Below the pieces are notes generated by a model. It saw nothing but the letters and a program-made list of their open reading frames with translations. It was not told the DNA's origin and ran no database searches. From assembly GCF_003477885.1 (NCBI RefSeq), contig NZ_QUEE01000002.1:310001-374000 (forward strand): 64,000 bases of DNA, written 5' to 3'. The position numbers and the translations under genes were made by a program. This DNA is from Lachnotalea sp. AF33-28 (GTDB taxonomy: Bacteria > Bacillota > Clostridia > Lachnospirales > Lachnospiraceae). Shown piece after piece: positions 1-8,963 of the stretch (positions are counted from its first letter, which is position 1; the number at the start of each line of letters is the position of its first letter).

Positions 1-1
1 A

Positions 2-3000
2 CTCACCACCTGTTTTCTGACTCTGGGTCTGGGTCTCCTGCAGGGAAGCAGCGAGCTTCTTAAAAAGGCGGATCAGATTTTTAATACAGTGGGAATGCTT
101 GAATATGTGGGCGGAGCTTATCCGGATGAGACCTCCTTTGATGAGGAAACGGCGGATCATATAAAAGAGCTGAATGTTAGCAGCTTCCTTGAGGATGACA
201 CGGTGAAAGGATATGCGGGTATTTCAACGGGACTGGCCGGCATAGAAGGGCTGAAGCCTAATGTTAACTTCTCCATGCCTTATCTGGAGCGCAGCGTGAT
301 TCGTTTCAAGGTGATGTATGTGGACGGAGAAAATGTCCGCGCAACACTGGTAAGAAGTGCCTACTATTATGACGATAAAAAAGAGATTAATTTTGATATA
401 CTGCCCGCGGATGCGGACCAGCCCGGCGGATTTAATTATGAACAGGGGCATATCTATCTTGCCCACGGCCAGATGAAAAGGATCAGCGGGAGCTATTATT
501 TCCAGCCTATGGAGGTCGAATTTGCGGACCGTATAGATGAGCCGGAGGCATCCTGCATCATGGATGTGACGGATACTGCGGATATCACTGCGCTTCCATC
601 CTGGCCGTACTGGCAGCAGGTCGTGCGTTTCTATGAGAACGCTAACCGCTCTCTGCCGGTGGCAGCTGCGGACGATCTTTCCCTCTATCCGGGCTTTTAT
701 CTGGGAGAGAAGACGGTAAAGAGCGGCAGGATGTTTACGCCGGAAGAATACGGTGAAGAAGGAAATGTCTGTATTGTGAGTACGAATGTGGCCGGGGTGC
801 TGAAGCTGGAAGTCGGCGATACACTGACTATGGACCTCATCCCTTCCGAAGACCCTCTGTTTTTCTACGGCGGCTGCCTGGGAGAAGCAGGAAAGCCGGA
901 GGAATATACGATTGTGGGAATTTATCAGTCATACCGGTCCGATGTGGAGACCTGTGTCTATATTCCCAGAACGCCTTTGTGTCCGCTGCCGGATACGGGC
1001 ATCCATTATTATATGGGCACGGTGAGGCTGGATAACCGGACTGCCAGGGAATATCAGGCTGAGAATACCGGAAGGCTGCCGGAAAAATATAAGCTTAGCG
1101 TATTTGATCAGGGATATGCCCAGGCGGCAGCTCCGATTCTTGCCCTGCAGCGTTCCGCCTGGATCCTGACCGCAGTCTGCGCGCTGTGCGGTCTTGCGGT
1201 TCTGGCGCTGTTTGGCGGTATATCCGTCGGTAAACAGCAGGAAACTATGAAGATCATGCTGTCCTTAGGCAGCGGAAGGAAGAAAACCTGGCGATATCTG
1301 GTGGGCTGTACGGGGATAACTGCTTTTACAGGCTGTCTGTTTGGAGGCGGACTGGGTGCGTGGCTGTCGGAAAAACTCGCAAGACAGGCATACGCAGAAG
1401 CTGTGGCCCGTCACAGCCAGGATCTGCGCTACAGCATCCAAACTATAGGCGAACAGCGTACCCTGTCGGAACAGATTCATATCGCGGGATATATCCCGGC
1501 AGTCTCCGCAGCTCTGATCCTGGCAGCTGCACTTGTGATCGGCGGCGTCCTGGCGGCTCTTTTCATACGCAGACAGGAAGCATCCGGCGGCTGGTTTGAA
1601 AATAAAAAAAAGAAACCGTCCGCCCCTAAGATGAATGCCGCACCGGCGGCCGTACCGCAGCCGGAAGAACTGTCCACTGCTGCCGCTGTGCTTAAACAGT
1701 CTTCAGATTATGCCGCGCTGAGTGGGAAAAAGAGTCTGCGGGCGGGATTCTTTTTTAAACAGATTCTGCGTTCAATGGTCAGAAATAAACGCCATTGTAT
1801 GCTGGCGGCTTTGATTGCCATGGTCATCACATTATTTCTGGCGGTTTATGCGGGATTTCTTGCTTCCAGCCAGTCACGCCTGGATTCAGTATATGAGGAT
1901 GTGCCGGTGACCGCTTATTTTGCGACAAACGGCGGCACCGGCTATTCGATGATGTTTCTGCCGGAGTTTCTTAAGTCCTATATGGATGAATCGCCCTTTA
2001 TCTTAGCCACCTATAAAACGGGCAGCCTGTATTACGATTATGTTGGAAAGTCCGATGAGATAACGGATGCAGAAAGAATAGATGTGGCGGAGGCATTCTA
2101 TAGAATGAGCCCGTATGCGCAGGAGCGCAGGAGGGCAGATGTGCGTAAATGGTCGGATAAGATATACTTTACCGAGGATATGGCGCGCGCTCCGGAGTTT
2201 TTTAATAACCTGTTACCGGAAGTAAGTTACGGTGAGGATGGAGAGCCTGTGAATTTTGGAATCACGGTTCCGGCGGAGCTTATTGAGCAAAGGAATGCCA
2301 GTACCGGGAACCGCAGTAAGATGTATGAGGCGGCCGAAAAGCTTCAGGAATTTGCCGCAGAACATACCGAATGTCTGGTGACAGAAAACTTTTTAAATAC
2401 ATATGGGCTTAAAATCGGGGACAGCATCTGCATAGAAACGATCCTGCTCTCTGACTATTACTTTTCCAGCGTCTTGGATGTTAAGATCGCCGGGACCTTT
2501 CTGCCGCTTAAGGGCAGGGACAGCATCTATGTGCCATATGTGACCAATCTGCTGACGCCAGCCGGCTATGTTCCGGATGCGGGCTATGAGATGACGGCCA
2601 ATTATGACTTGAAGCAGACAGGGCAGCTGGCTGAATTCAGGGATGAAATGGAGCAGATGGGGGTTACACCGGTGGGGGTGGCAGGCAGTGCCAGAGTTTC
2701 CCTCGTGATCAACGATACGGCGCTTACGGATACCATTTCCAGCCTGAACGATCAGATTACTTTTATGAATACGCTGTATCCGGCGCTCATTGTGCTGGTG
2801 CTGGCCGTGGGATTTGTGGTGTCCTATCTGACTGTGCGCACCAGGAAAGCGGAGCTTGCTCTGTACCGGAGCATGGGAAACGGACGGCTGTATACCTCTG
2901 CGATGATATTGGCTGAACAGATTCTACAGGCTTTTGCCGGCATTCTGGCCGGCTGTGCGGCCGCCCTGATTCTGATTGCGGCGGGACTTCATCCTGCGGG

Positions 3001-3127
3001 ATTTACGGTATCTTTGGTGCTGGAAAGCGCCCTCCGCTTTCTCGTCTGTTATCTGGTGGGCAGTGCGGCGGCAGTATTTGTGATCAACAGAAATAACATC
3101 ATGGAAATTCTGATGGAGAAAGAATAG
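2..3127 (+). CDS. FtsX-like ABC transporter permease, 5' end outside window
   Basis: The reading frame is open from the first bases of the window, so the true start lies upstream; about 1040 residues are visible. The protein has a large extracytoplasmic region, then hydrophobic helices near residues 354-378, 404-425 and 470-495 (numbered from the first internal Met at base 89), a second large external region, and a final helix group near 890-1000. Duplicated FtsX/MacB-type permease domains around soluble loops are typical of Firmicute exporters or lipoprotein/peptide transporters that pair with a separate ATPase. The ATPase gene is not visible and would be expected upstream. Substrate unknown. 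The 3' end overlaps the convergent LysR gene by 29 bases. Confidence 0.85.
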   Translation, partial: LTTCFLTLGLGLLQGSSELLKKADQIFNTVGMLEYVGGAYPDETSFDEETADHIKELNVSSFLEDDTVKGYAGISTGLAGIEGLKPNVNFSMPYLERSVIRFKVMYVDGENVRATLVRSAYYYDDKKEINFDILPADADQPGGFNYEQGHIYLAHGQMKRISGSYYFQPMEVEFADRIDEPEASCIMDVTDTADITALPSWPYWQQVVRFYENANRSLPVAAADDLSLYPGFYLGEKTVKSGRMFTPEEYGEEGNVCIVSTNVAGVLKLEVGDTLTMDLIPSEDPLFFYGGCLGEAGKPEEYTIVGIYQSYRSDVETCVYIPRTPLCPLPDTGIHYYMGTVRLDNRTAREYQAENTGRLPEKYKLSVFDQGYAQAAAPILALQRSAWILTAVCALCGLAVLALFGGISVGKQQETMKIMLSLGSGRKKTWRYLVGCTGITAFTGCLFGGGLGAWLSEKLARQAYAEAVARHSQDLRYSIQTIGEQRTLSEQIHIAGYIPAVSAALILAAALVIGGVLAALFIRRQEASGGWFENKKKKPSAPKMNAAPAAVPQPEELSTAAAVLKQSSDYAALSGKKSLRAGFFFKQILRSMVRNKRHCMLAALIAMVITLFLAVYAGFLASSQSRLDSVYEDVPVTAYFATNGGTGYSMMFLPEFLKSYMDESPFILATYKTGSLYYDYVGKSDEITDAERIDVAEAFYRMSPYAQERRRADVRKWSDKIYFTEDMARAPEFFNNLLPEVSYGEDGEPVNFGITVPAELIEQRNASTGNRSKMYEAAEKLQEFAAEHTECLVTENFLNTYGLKIGDSICIETILLSDYYFSSVLDVKIAGTFLPLKGRDSIYVPYVTNLLTPAGYVPDAGYEMTANYDLKQTGQLAEFRDEMEQMGVTPVGVAGSARVSLVINDTALTDTISSLNDQITFMNTLYPALIVLVLAVGFVVSYLTVRTRKAELALYRSMGNGRLYTSAMILAEQILQAFAGILAGCAAALILIAAGLHPAGFTVSLVLESALRFLVCYLVGSAAAVFVINRNNIMEILMEKE

Positions 3128-3998
3128 CGTTTTTTAAAAGCGCAGCGGTGATGCTCAACGGCTTTTCGCTGTTTTCCACCATGCAGATGCTGCGGGGAGG
3201 TATCGTTTCCGCCAGACGGATGGCAAATACCTCCCCATTTTCCAGCGCCTGCCGTGCAAGCCCTTCCGGAATCAGCCCGATGCCCAGATTGTGAGTTACC
3301 ATCGGCAGCACGAGATCTGCTGTTGCTACCTCGATGTCGGGAGTTAAACTGACTTTGTGGGAGAGAAAGAGTTCCTCATAAAATGCGTAGGTTTTGGTAC
3401 CCTTGGCCAGGCAGATCAGAGGATAGTTTTTCAGATCCTCCAGGCGGAGGACCTTTCCCTTCAGAGATTCAAACTGATGGCCTCCGATCAGAATATTCTG
3501 GAAGGGGCACAGGTGCGTCTCCACCAGCGGGCGGGACGCGCCTGTAGGTGTGGTGACCACGGCAAAATCCACGCGCTCCTCCTTCAGATCCTCGATCGCT
3601 CCCGGTGTGGAGCTGTTCTGCACCTTGAGCTTAATGCCTGGATAAACGTTATGGAAGCTTTCCAGTTTTTTTAGAAGAAATCCGTGCAGCGCAGTTTCGC
3701 TGGCGCCGATGCGCACCACGCCGCTCCTGCGCTCCATAGTGCTTTCCAACAGCTTTTCACCTGCGAAGATCTCTTCGCAGGCACGGCTGATATGGGTATA
3801 GAGCTGCTGGCCTTCCGCTGTCAGTACAACGCCTTTCTGAGTGCGCGTAAACAGGGTACAGCCCAGCTCATCCTCCAGGATCTTCATGGTCCGTGATATG
3901 GAAGGCTGGCTGGACATCAGTATGCCGGCGGCCTGAGTAAAGCTCCGGTATTTCGCAACGTAATAAAAGACTTTATAGTATTCAAAATTGGCGGACAT
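3099..3998 (-). CDS. LysR-family transcriptional regulator
   Basis: A protein of about 299 residues with an N-terminal winged helix-turn-helix (FEYYKVFYYVAKYRSFTQAA, then SQPSISRTMKILEDELG) and a C-terminal LysR effector-binding domain. Two in-frame ATGs lie four codons apart. The second (at 3998) has GAGGAG four bases upstream, whereas the first ATG is directly fused to that ribosome site, so I chose the second. Its 3' end overlaps the end of the convergent permease gene. No divergent partner lies directly next to it, so the target is unknown. The upstream AT-rich stretch (4011-4169) should hold its promoter. Confidence 0.88.
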   Translation of the reverse strand: MSANFEYYKVFYYVAKYRSFTQAAGILMSSQPSISRTMKILEDELGCTLFTRTQKGVVLTAEGQQLYTHISRACEEIFAGEKLLESTMERRSGVVRIGASETALHGFLLKKLESFHNVYPGIKLKVQNSSTPGAIEDLKEERVDFAVVTTPTGASRPLVETHLCPFQNILIGGHQFESLKGKVLRLEDLKNYPLICLAKGTKTYAFYEELFLSHKVSLTPDIEVATADLVLPMVTHNLGIGLIPEGLARQALENGEVFAIRLAETIPPRSICMVENSEKPLSITAALLKNAILSPSEFP

Positions 3999-4169
3999 CG
4001 TTCTCCTCATTTCTAATTTGTATTCTTATTGAAAATTAGGCTTGATATAAAAATATGATATAGATCACATATGATAATATTATTATATTTTATGCTTTTC
4101 AATAGTATAATACATAATCAGAAATGGCGCAAGTCAGGAAAACAGGAGAAAATAAAAATAGACATTAGA

Positions 4170-4202
4170 ACACCGACGGCAGTTAGACACTGCTGCCGGT
4201 GT
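4170..4202. terminator. Hairpin terminator at the end of the second LysR gene
   Basis: A 13-14 bp stem (ACACCGACGGCAGT with ACTGCTGCCGGTGT, closed by two wobble pairs) encloses a 5-base loop and is followed on the plus strand by TTTTT. It covers the stop codon of the minus-strand LysR gene. On the minus strand the run after the stem is only partly T-rich, so direction is uncertain. Confidence 0.5.
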
Positions 4203-5070
4203 TTTTGCGTCTGCAATATTCCAGAAAGCTCTCTGCGATCGGGCTTAACCGCACATTTTTAAGGCAGATCACGGTGATGCTGGTGGACAGCTGCTGATCC
4301 AGTATCCGGAGCCGTACAAGATCCTTTCCTTCGGCCCGCGGGAGGATGGAGGCGGGCACTATGCCTATGCCGTAGCCGCACTCCGCCCAGTACAGCGTTG
4401 TGCGGGCATCGTCATTTTTGCACAGGTAGTTCGGCACCGTGCCAATTTGGTAAAAAAGGTTTTCCACCACCTGTTCCCAGCGCCTGTAAAGGATCAGAGG
4501 CTTATGGGCCAGCGCCTCCAGGCGTATGGCATCCGCAGGGCCGGCCGGTTCAAAAAAGGCAGCTTTTCCCACGGCGTACATGCCTTCCTCCTCCAGCATG
4601 AGACAGTGAAACTGTTCGCGGTCAAACGGCGTGCGGACGATTGCCAGTTCAATGACGCCGGAACGCAAAAGTTCCATCAGCTGATAGGTATTTCCTTCAT
4701 GAAGATCAAAGAAGGTGTCCGGGAATTGCCGGTGAAAATCCGGCAATAATCTTTGAGGAAGGAACATACTGGCGGAGGAAATGACGCCGATCCTTAAGCG
4801 GTAGGCGGATTTTTTGATATCATGAATCTCTTCGCCGATCAGATCCGTGATATTAAGAATTGCCTTGGCGCGGCTGTAGAGCAGCCTGCCTTCCTCCGTC
4901 AGCGTGATGGAACGGGCCCCGCGTTCAAACAGCGTACAGCCCAGTTCTTTTTCCAGCTGGTGCATCTGTGTGGAGAGAGGAGGCTGTGCCATATGCAGCC
5001 TGCGGGCGGCGCCCGAAATATTTCCTTCATTGGCGATGACTACAAAATTTCTTAGGTGTTTCAGTTCCAT
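4183..5070 (-). CDS. LysR-family transcriptional regulator
   Basis: A 295-residue LysR regulator. The helix-turn-helix is at about residues 1-60 (NISGAARRLHMAQPPLSTQM), followed by the periplasmic-binding-protein-like effector domain. The ATG at 5070 has GGAGG six bases upstream. It is transcribed divergently from the ABC exporter gene pair at 5217-8737 across a 146 bp AT-rich region containing a LysR-type dyad, which makes that exporter the most likely target. The effector is unknown. Confidence 0.9.
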   Translation of the reverse strand: MELKHLRNFVVIANEGNISGAARRLHMAQPPLSTQMHQLEKELGCTLFERGARSITLTEEGRLLYSRAKAILNITDLIGEEIHDIKKSAYRLRIGVISSASMFLPQRLLPDFHRQFPDTFFDLHEGNTYQLMELLRSGVIELAIVRTPFDREQFHCLMLEEEGMYAVGKAAFFEPAGPADAIRLEALAHKPLILYRRWEQVVENLFYQIGTVPNYLCKNDDARTTLYWAECGYGIGIVPASILPRAEGKDLVRLRILDQQLSTSITVICLKNVRLSPIAESFLEYCRRKNTGSSV

Positions 5071-5097
5071 AATTTCCTCCGTTCTGTGGCAACACTG

Positions 5098-5125
5098 TTA
5101 CCACTATATTAAACCAATATGGTAA
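5098..5125. promoter_or_regulatory. Putative LysR operator between regulator and exporter
   Basis: An imperfect dyad TTACC...TATATT and AATAT...GGTAA spans about 28 bp in the divergent region. Size and position fit a LysR recognition site (known for the family). Binding by the adjacent regulator is inference. Confidence 0.4.
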
Positions 5126-5162
5126 ATATATCAATTTAGTAATATTAATATGGATAAAGTGA

Positions 5163-5171
5163 TGATATAAT
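5163..5171 (+). promoter_or_regulatory. Extended -10 promoter of the ABC exporter operon
   Basis: TGATATAAT gives a perfect -10 at 5166-5171 with the extended TGn motif. The -35 position (about 5143-5148, TATTAA) is poor, which is consistent with activator dependence on the upstream LysR dyad. Confidence 0.45.
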
Positions 5172-5216
5172 AGGAACGCTGTGCAATTGATTACAGAAGG
5201 AAAGACAGGTAATTTT

Positions 5217-6992
5217 ATGAAGAGAATATGGATGTATCTGAAGTCCTACAAGAAGGAGAGCGCGCTGGCGCCGGCATTTAAAATGCTGGAAGCATTGTTT
5301 GAGCTGTTCGTGCCCCTGGTAGTGACGGTCATCATCGACCGCGGCATAGACGGCGGCGACACCCCGTATATTGTGAAGATGAGTCTGCTGCTGGTGGGTC
5401 TGGCTATAATCGGCCTGGCCTGCTCCATTACCGCGCAGTATTTCGCTGCGAAGGCTGCGGTGGGAAGCGCTGCCGCCCTCCGGCATCATCTGTTTTCCCA
5501 TATACAAAGCCTCTCTTTTACGGAGATGGATACTCTGGGCACATCCACGCTGATTACCAGGATGACCAGCGATATCAATCAGGTGCAAAACGGTGTGAAC
5601 CTGGTGCTAAGGCTGTTTCTGCGTTCGCCCTTCATCGTGTTTGGTTCCATGATTATGGCCTTTACCATAGATGTAAAAGAAGCTGTGATCTTCGCCATAG
5701 TCATACCGATACTGGCGGTTGTGGTATTTGGGATCATGTATCTGACGAATCCGCTCTATAAGAAGGTCCAGGCCGGGCTGGACCGGATCCTGGGCATCAC
5801 TAGAGAGAACCTGACCGGCGCGAGAGTGATCCGGGCGTTTAACCAGCAGGATGAGGAAGAAGAAAAGTTCCTTCAGGCCAACGAGAGCTTAAGCCGTATG
5901 CAGCGGTTTGTGGGCCGGATTTCCGGGCTCATGAATCCGCTCACCTATTGTATCATAAACGGAGCGGTTATCTTTTTACTCTGGAGCGGGAGCTTCAGGG
6001 TGGATGCGGGCGATCTGACACAGGGGCAGATGGTTGCGCTTTATAATTATATGAGCCAGATTCTGGTGGAGCTGATTAAATTGGCCAATTTGATTATCAG
6101 CGTTTCCAAAGCTTTAGCCTGTGCAAACCGCATAGACGATGTTTTCGCTGTCAAGAGCAGCATGGCGGAAGGAACGGCCGCCGCGGCCGCCAGTGAAGCG
6201 CCCAGCCAGGATACGGTTCTGGAATTTAAAAATGTCAGTCTGATCTATCAGAAGGCGGGTGAGGAATCTCTGACGGATATCAGCTTTCGGGTAAAGAGGG
6301 GGCAGACTGTCGGTGTGATCGGCGGCACCGGTTCCGGCAAGACCTCTCTGGTGAGCCTGATTCCGCGTTTCTACGATGCGACAAAGGGAGAAGTGCTGCT
6401 GGACGGCAGAAATGTGCGGGACTACACGCGGGAAGCGTTAAACAGTAAGGTAGGGATCGTGCAGCAGAAAGCGATGCTGTTTAAGGGAAGCATCCGGGAC
6501 AATCTGCGCTGGGGCAGGGAGGAGGCTTCCGAAGAGGAGCTCATGGAGGCGCTTGACATCTCCCAGTCGAGAGAATTCGTGGAGAAAAAAGAAGGCGGGT
6601 TGGATTCCTTTGTGGAACAGGGCGGCAAAAATCTGTCCGGAGGCCAGAAGCAGAGGCTGACCATCGCCCGGGCAGTGGTAAAAAAGCCGGAGATACTCAT
6701 ACTGGATGATAGCGCATCCGCACTGGATTTCGCTACGGATGCTAAGCTGCGCAGGTCCATCCGGGACATGAACGGTTCTCCCACCGTGTTTATTGTATCA
6801 CAGAGAGCCGCTTCTTTGATGTACGCAGATCAGATCATCGTGCTGGAGGACGGAGAAATGGCGGGAATCGGCACTCATGAGGAGCTTTTAAAGGGTTGCG
6901 CCGTATATCAGGAAATCTATTATTCACAGTTCCCCAAACAGGATCCGGCCGCACCTGACAAAATGGCCGGAGGAAAGAGAGGCGAGGCGTGA
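5217..6992 (+). CDS. ABC exporter, degenerate half of a heterodimer (permease-ATPase)
   Basis: A half-transporter of 591 residues with an N-terminal six-helix membrane domain and a C-terminal ATPase. The start is the ATG at 5217 (MKRIWMYLKSYKKE), preceded by AGAAGGAAAG. The Walker A motif GGTGSGKT lies near residue 370 and the signature LSGGQ near 474. Walker B reads LILDDS near 495, so the catalytic Glu is Asp, and the H-loop His is Gln (VSQR). These changes define the non-hydrolytic site of heterodimeric exporters such as LmrC/BmrC/TM287 (family knowledge). It is translationally coupled to the next gene, its partner subunit. Likely drug or lipid export; substrate not predictable. Confidence 0.92.
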   Translation: MKRIWMYLKSYKKESALAPAFKMLEALFELFVPLVVTVIIDRGIDGGDTPYIVKMSLLLVGLAIIGLACSITAQYFAAKAAVGSAAALRHHLFSHIQSLSFTEMDTLGTSTLITRMTSDINQVQNGVNLVLRLFLRSPFIVFGSMIMAFTIDVKEAVIFAIVIPILAVVVFGIMYLTNPLYKKVQAGLDRILGITRENLTGARVIRAFNQQDEEEEKFLQANESLSRMQRFVGRISGLMNPLTYCIINGAVIFLLWSGSFRVDAGDLTQGQMVALYNYMSQILVELIKLANLIISVSKALACANRIDDVFAVKSSMAEGTAAAAASEAPSQDTVLEFKNVSLIYQKAGEESLTDISFRVKRGQTVGVIGGTGSGKTSLVSLIPRFYDATKGEVLLDGRNVRDYTREALNSKVGIVQQKAMLFKGSIRDNLRWGREEASEEELMEALDISQSREFVEKKEGGLDSFVEQGGKNLSGGQKQRLTIARAVVKKPEILILDDSASALDFATDAKLRRSIRDMNGSPTVFIVSQRAASLMYADQIIVLEDGEMAGIGTHEELLKGCAVYQEIYYSQFPKQDPAAPDKMAGGKRGEA

Positions 6993-8737
6993 TGAAAAAT
7001 ACTTATCAAAAGGAAACTGTCAAGAAAGTGCTTCAGAGAATTGCCAGATATAAACTGTATCTGGCCGTTTCCCTGGTCTGCGCGGTCATAACGGTGGCGG
7101 CTACCCTGTATCTGCCGATCATGATCGGCGATACCATTGACTGTATGACAGAGGCCGGTAAGGTGGATTTTGCCGCCATATGGGCGATCCTGGTTAAGAT
7201 TGCCGCTGTGATCGGCATCACGGCCGCTGCCCAGTGGCTGATGAATATCTGTAACAACAAGATCGCCTATCAGGTTACGAGAGATATCCGTAACGAGGCA
7301 ATCCAAAAGATTGAGATTCTTCCTCTCAAATATATCGACGGCCATTCCTATGGGGATACCGTCAGCAGAGTGATCGCCGATGTGGATCAGTTTGCTGACG
7401 GGCTGATTATGGGATTCACTCAGCTTTTCACGGGTGTTATGACGATCATCGGCACCTTGGGATTTATGTTTGCCATCAACCCTTATATAGCGCTGGTGGT
7501 GGTTGTGCTGACTCCTGTGTCGCTGTTTGTGGCGGCGTTTATCTCCAAAAGGACCTATACGATGTTCCGCCTGCAGTCCGAGACGAGAGGGGAGCAGACC
7601 GCTTATATTGATGAGATGATTAACGGGCAGAAGGTGGTGCGGGCCTTTGGCCGTGAAGAGAAGTCACTGGAGAGGTTTGATGAGATCAATGACCGTCTAA
7701 GTGCCTGTTCTGTCAAGGCAATATTTTTTTCCTCCATCACCAATCCCGCCACCAGGTTTGTGAACAGCCTGGTTTATGCCGGTGTGGCCGGTTTTGGCGC
7801 TGTTTCTGTGGTGGGAGGCCTTCTCACCGTCGGGAAACTGACCAGCTTTTTAAGCTATGCCAATCAGTATACGAAGCCGTTTAATGAAATATCGGGCGTG
7901 ATCACAGAGCTTCAGAACGCCATCGCCTGTGCCGCGCGCATCTTTGAACTGATTGACGAACAGCCGCAGACGCCGGAACCGGATCATGCGGTGGTGCTTA
8001 AGGAATATGACGGGAGAGTGGAGCTGGACCGCGTATGTTTTTCTTATGTACCCGATAAAAAGCTGATTGAGAATTTTAATCTGCATGTGCAGAAGGGACA
8101 GCGGGTGGCCATTGTGGGACCCACCGGCTGCGGTAAGACCACGATGATCAACCTTCTGATGCGGTTTTATGATCCGGACAGCGGCCGCATCAGCGTGAGC
8201 GGCGTGGATATCACCGATATGACCAGAGAAAGCTTAAGAAGGGGTTACGGAATGGTGCTTCAGGATACCTGGCTTAAGACCGGCACAATCCGAGAAAATA
8301 TCGCGATGGGCCGGCCGGATGCCTCCATGGAAGAGATCGTGCAGGCGGCGAAGGAATCCCGCGCACACAGCTTTATCAAGCGTCTGCCCAACGGCTACGA
8401 TACATGGATCAATGAGGATGGAGGCAGCCTGTCACAGGGGCAGAAGCAGCTCCTGTGCATTGCCAGAGTCATGCTCTGCCTGCCCCCGATGCTGATACTG
8501 GATGAAGCTACCTCCTCCATCGATACCAGAACTGAACTCAAGATTCAGGAGGCCTTTTTAAAACTGATGGAAGGACGCACCAGCTTCATAGTTGCGCACC
8601 GCCTGTCCACCATACAGACAGCGGATGTGATCCTGGTCATGAAGGACGGAAAGATCATCGAACAGGGCAGACATGAGAAACTCCTGAAAAAGGGCGGTTT
8701 CTATGCAGACCTGTATCAGAGCCAGTTTGCACTGTAG
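6992..8737 (+). CDS. ABC exporter, catalytic half of the heterodimer
   Basis: About 581 residues: a six-helix membrane domain, then an ATPase with Walker A GPTGCGKTT near residue 376, an altered signature LSQGQ near 480, Walker B LILDEAT with the catalytic Glu near 500, and an intact H-loop (IVAHRLST). The altered signature here faces the degenerate Walker B of the upstream subunit, while its intact Walker B faces that subunit's LSGGQ. This is the expected split into one active and one degenerate site. I chose the ATG at 6992, overlapping the preceding TGA by one base. A GTG one codon earlier is possible. Confidence 0.92.
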   Translation: MKNTYQKETVKKVLQRIARYKLYLAVSLVCAVITVAATLYLPIMIGDTIDCMTEAGKVDFAAIWAILVKIAAVIGITAAAQWLMNICNNKIAYQVTRDIRNEAIQKIEILPLKYIDGHSYGDTVSRVIADVDQFADGLIMGFTQLFTGVMTIIGTLGFMFAINPYIALVVVVLTPVSLFVAAFISKRTYTMFRLQSETRGEQTAYIDEMINGQKVVRAFGREEKSLERFDEINDRLSACSVKAIFFSSITNPATRFVNSLVYAGVAGFGAVSVVGGLLTVGKLTSFLSYANQYTKPFNEISGVITELQNAIACAARIFELIDEQPQTPEPDHAVVLKEYDGRVELDRVCFSYVPDKKLIENFNLHVQKGQRVAIVGPTGCGKTTMINLLMRFYDPDSGRISVSGVDITDMTRESLRRGYGMVLQDTWLKTGTIRENIAMGRPDASMEEIVQAAKESRAHSFIKRLPNGYDTWINEDGGSLSQGQKQLLCIARVMLCLPPMLILDEATSSIDTRTELKIQEAFLKLMEGRTSFIVAHRLSTIQTADVILVMKDGKIIEQGRHEKLLKKGGFYADLYQSQFAL

Positions 8738-8744
8738 TGCTGGG

Positions 8745-8957
8745 CTAATTCCTAAGCGAGCTTAGAAATTCCTCCAGTTCCCGGGCGGATACCATGACGC
8801 CGTTTTGGGACTTTGCAGAGCGGCGGCCGCACACATAACTGGGTACGGCAAAGAGTCCCTGCTCCTCCCAGGCGTACCGGTTGCCGTCCTGTACGCGGCT
8901 CTCATAGCGGCGCCCGGCCAGAGCTTCTGCGAAGCCTTCCCGGCCGGCGCCGCATGT
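8745..8957 (-). pseudogene. Remnant of a DsbA-family thiol oxidoreductase
   Basis: The minus strand reads about 70 codons without a start, ending in TAG at 8745-8747. The translation contains FAEALAGRRYESRV, then GLFAVPSYV, then a short C-terminal helix. This resembles the last third of DsbA/FrnE-type proteins, where a cis-proline (VPSYV) follows a helical domain. A TAA lies two codons upstream of the readable part, and the N-terminal thioredoxin half with its CxxC is missing, cut off next to the AraC gene. It is called a decayed 3' fragment on motif similarity alone. Confidence 0.5.
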
Positions 8958-8963
8958 TTATGA

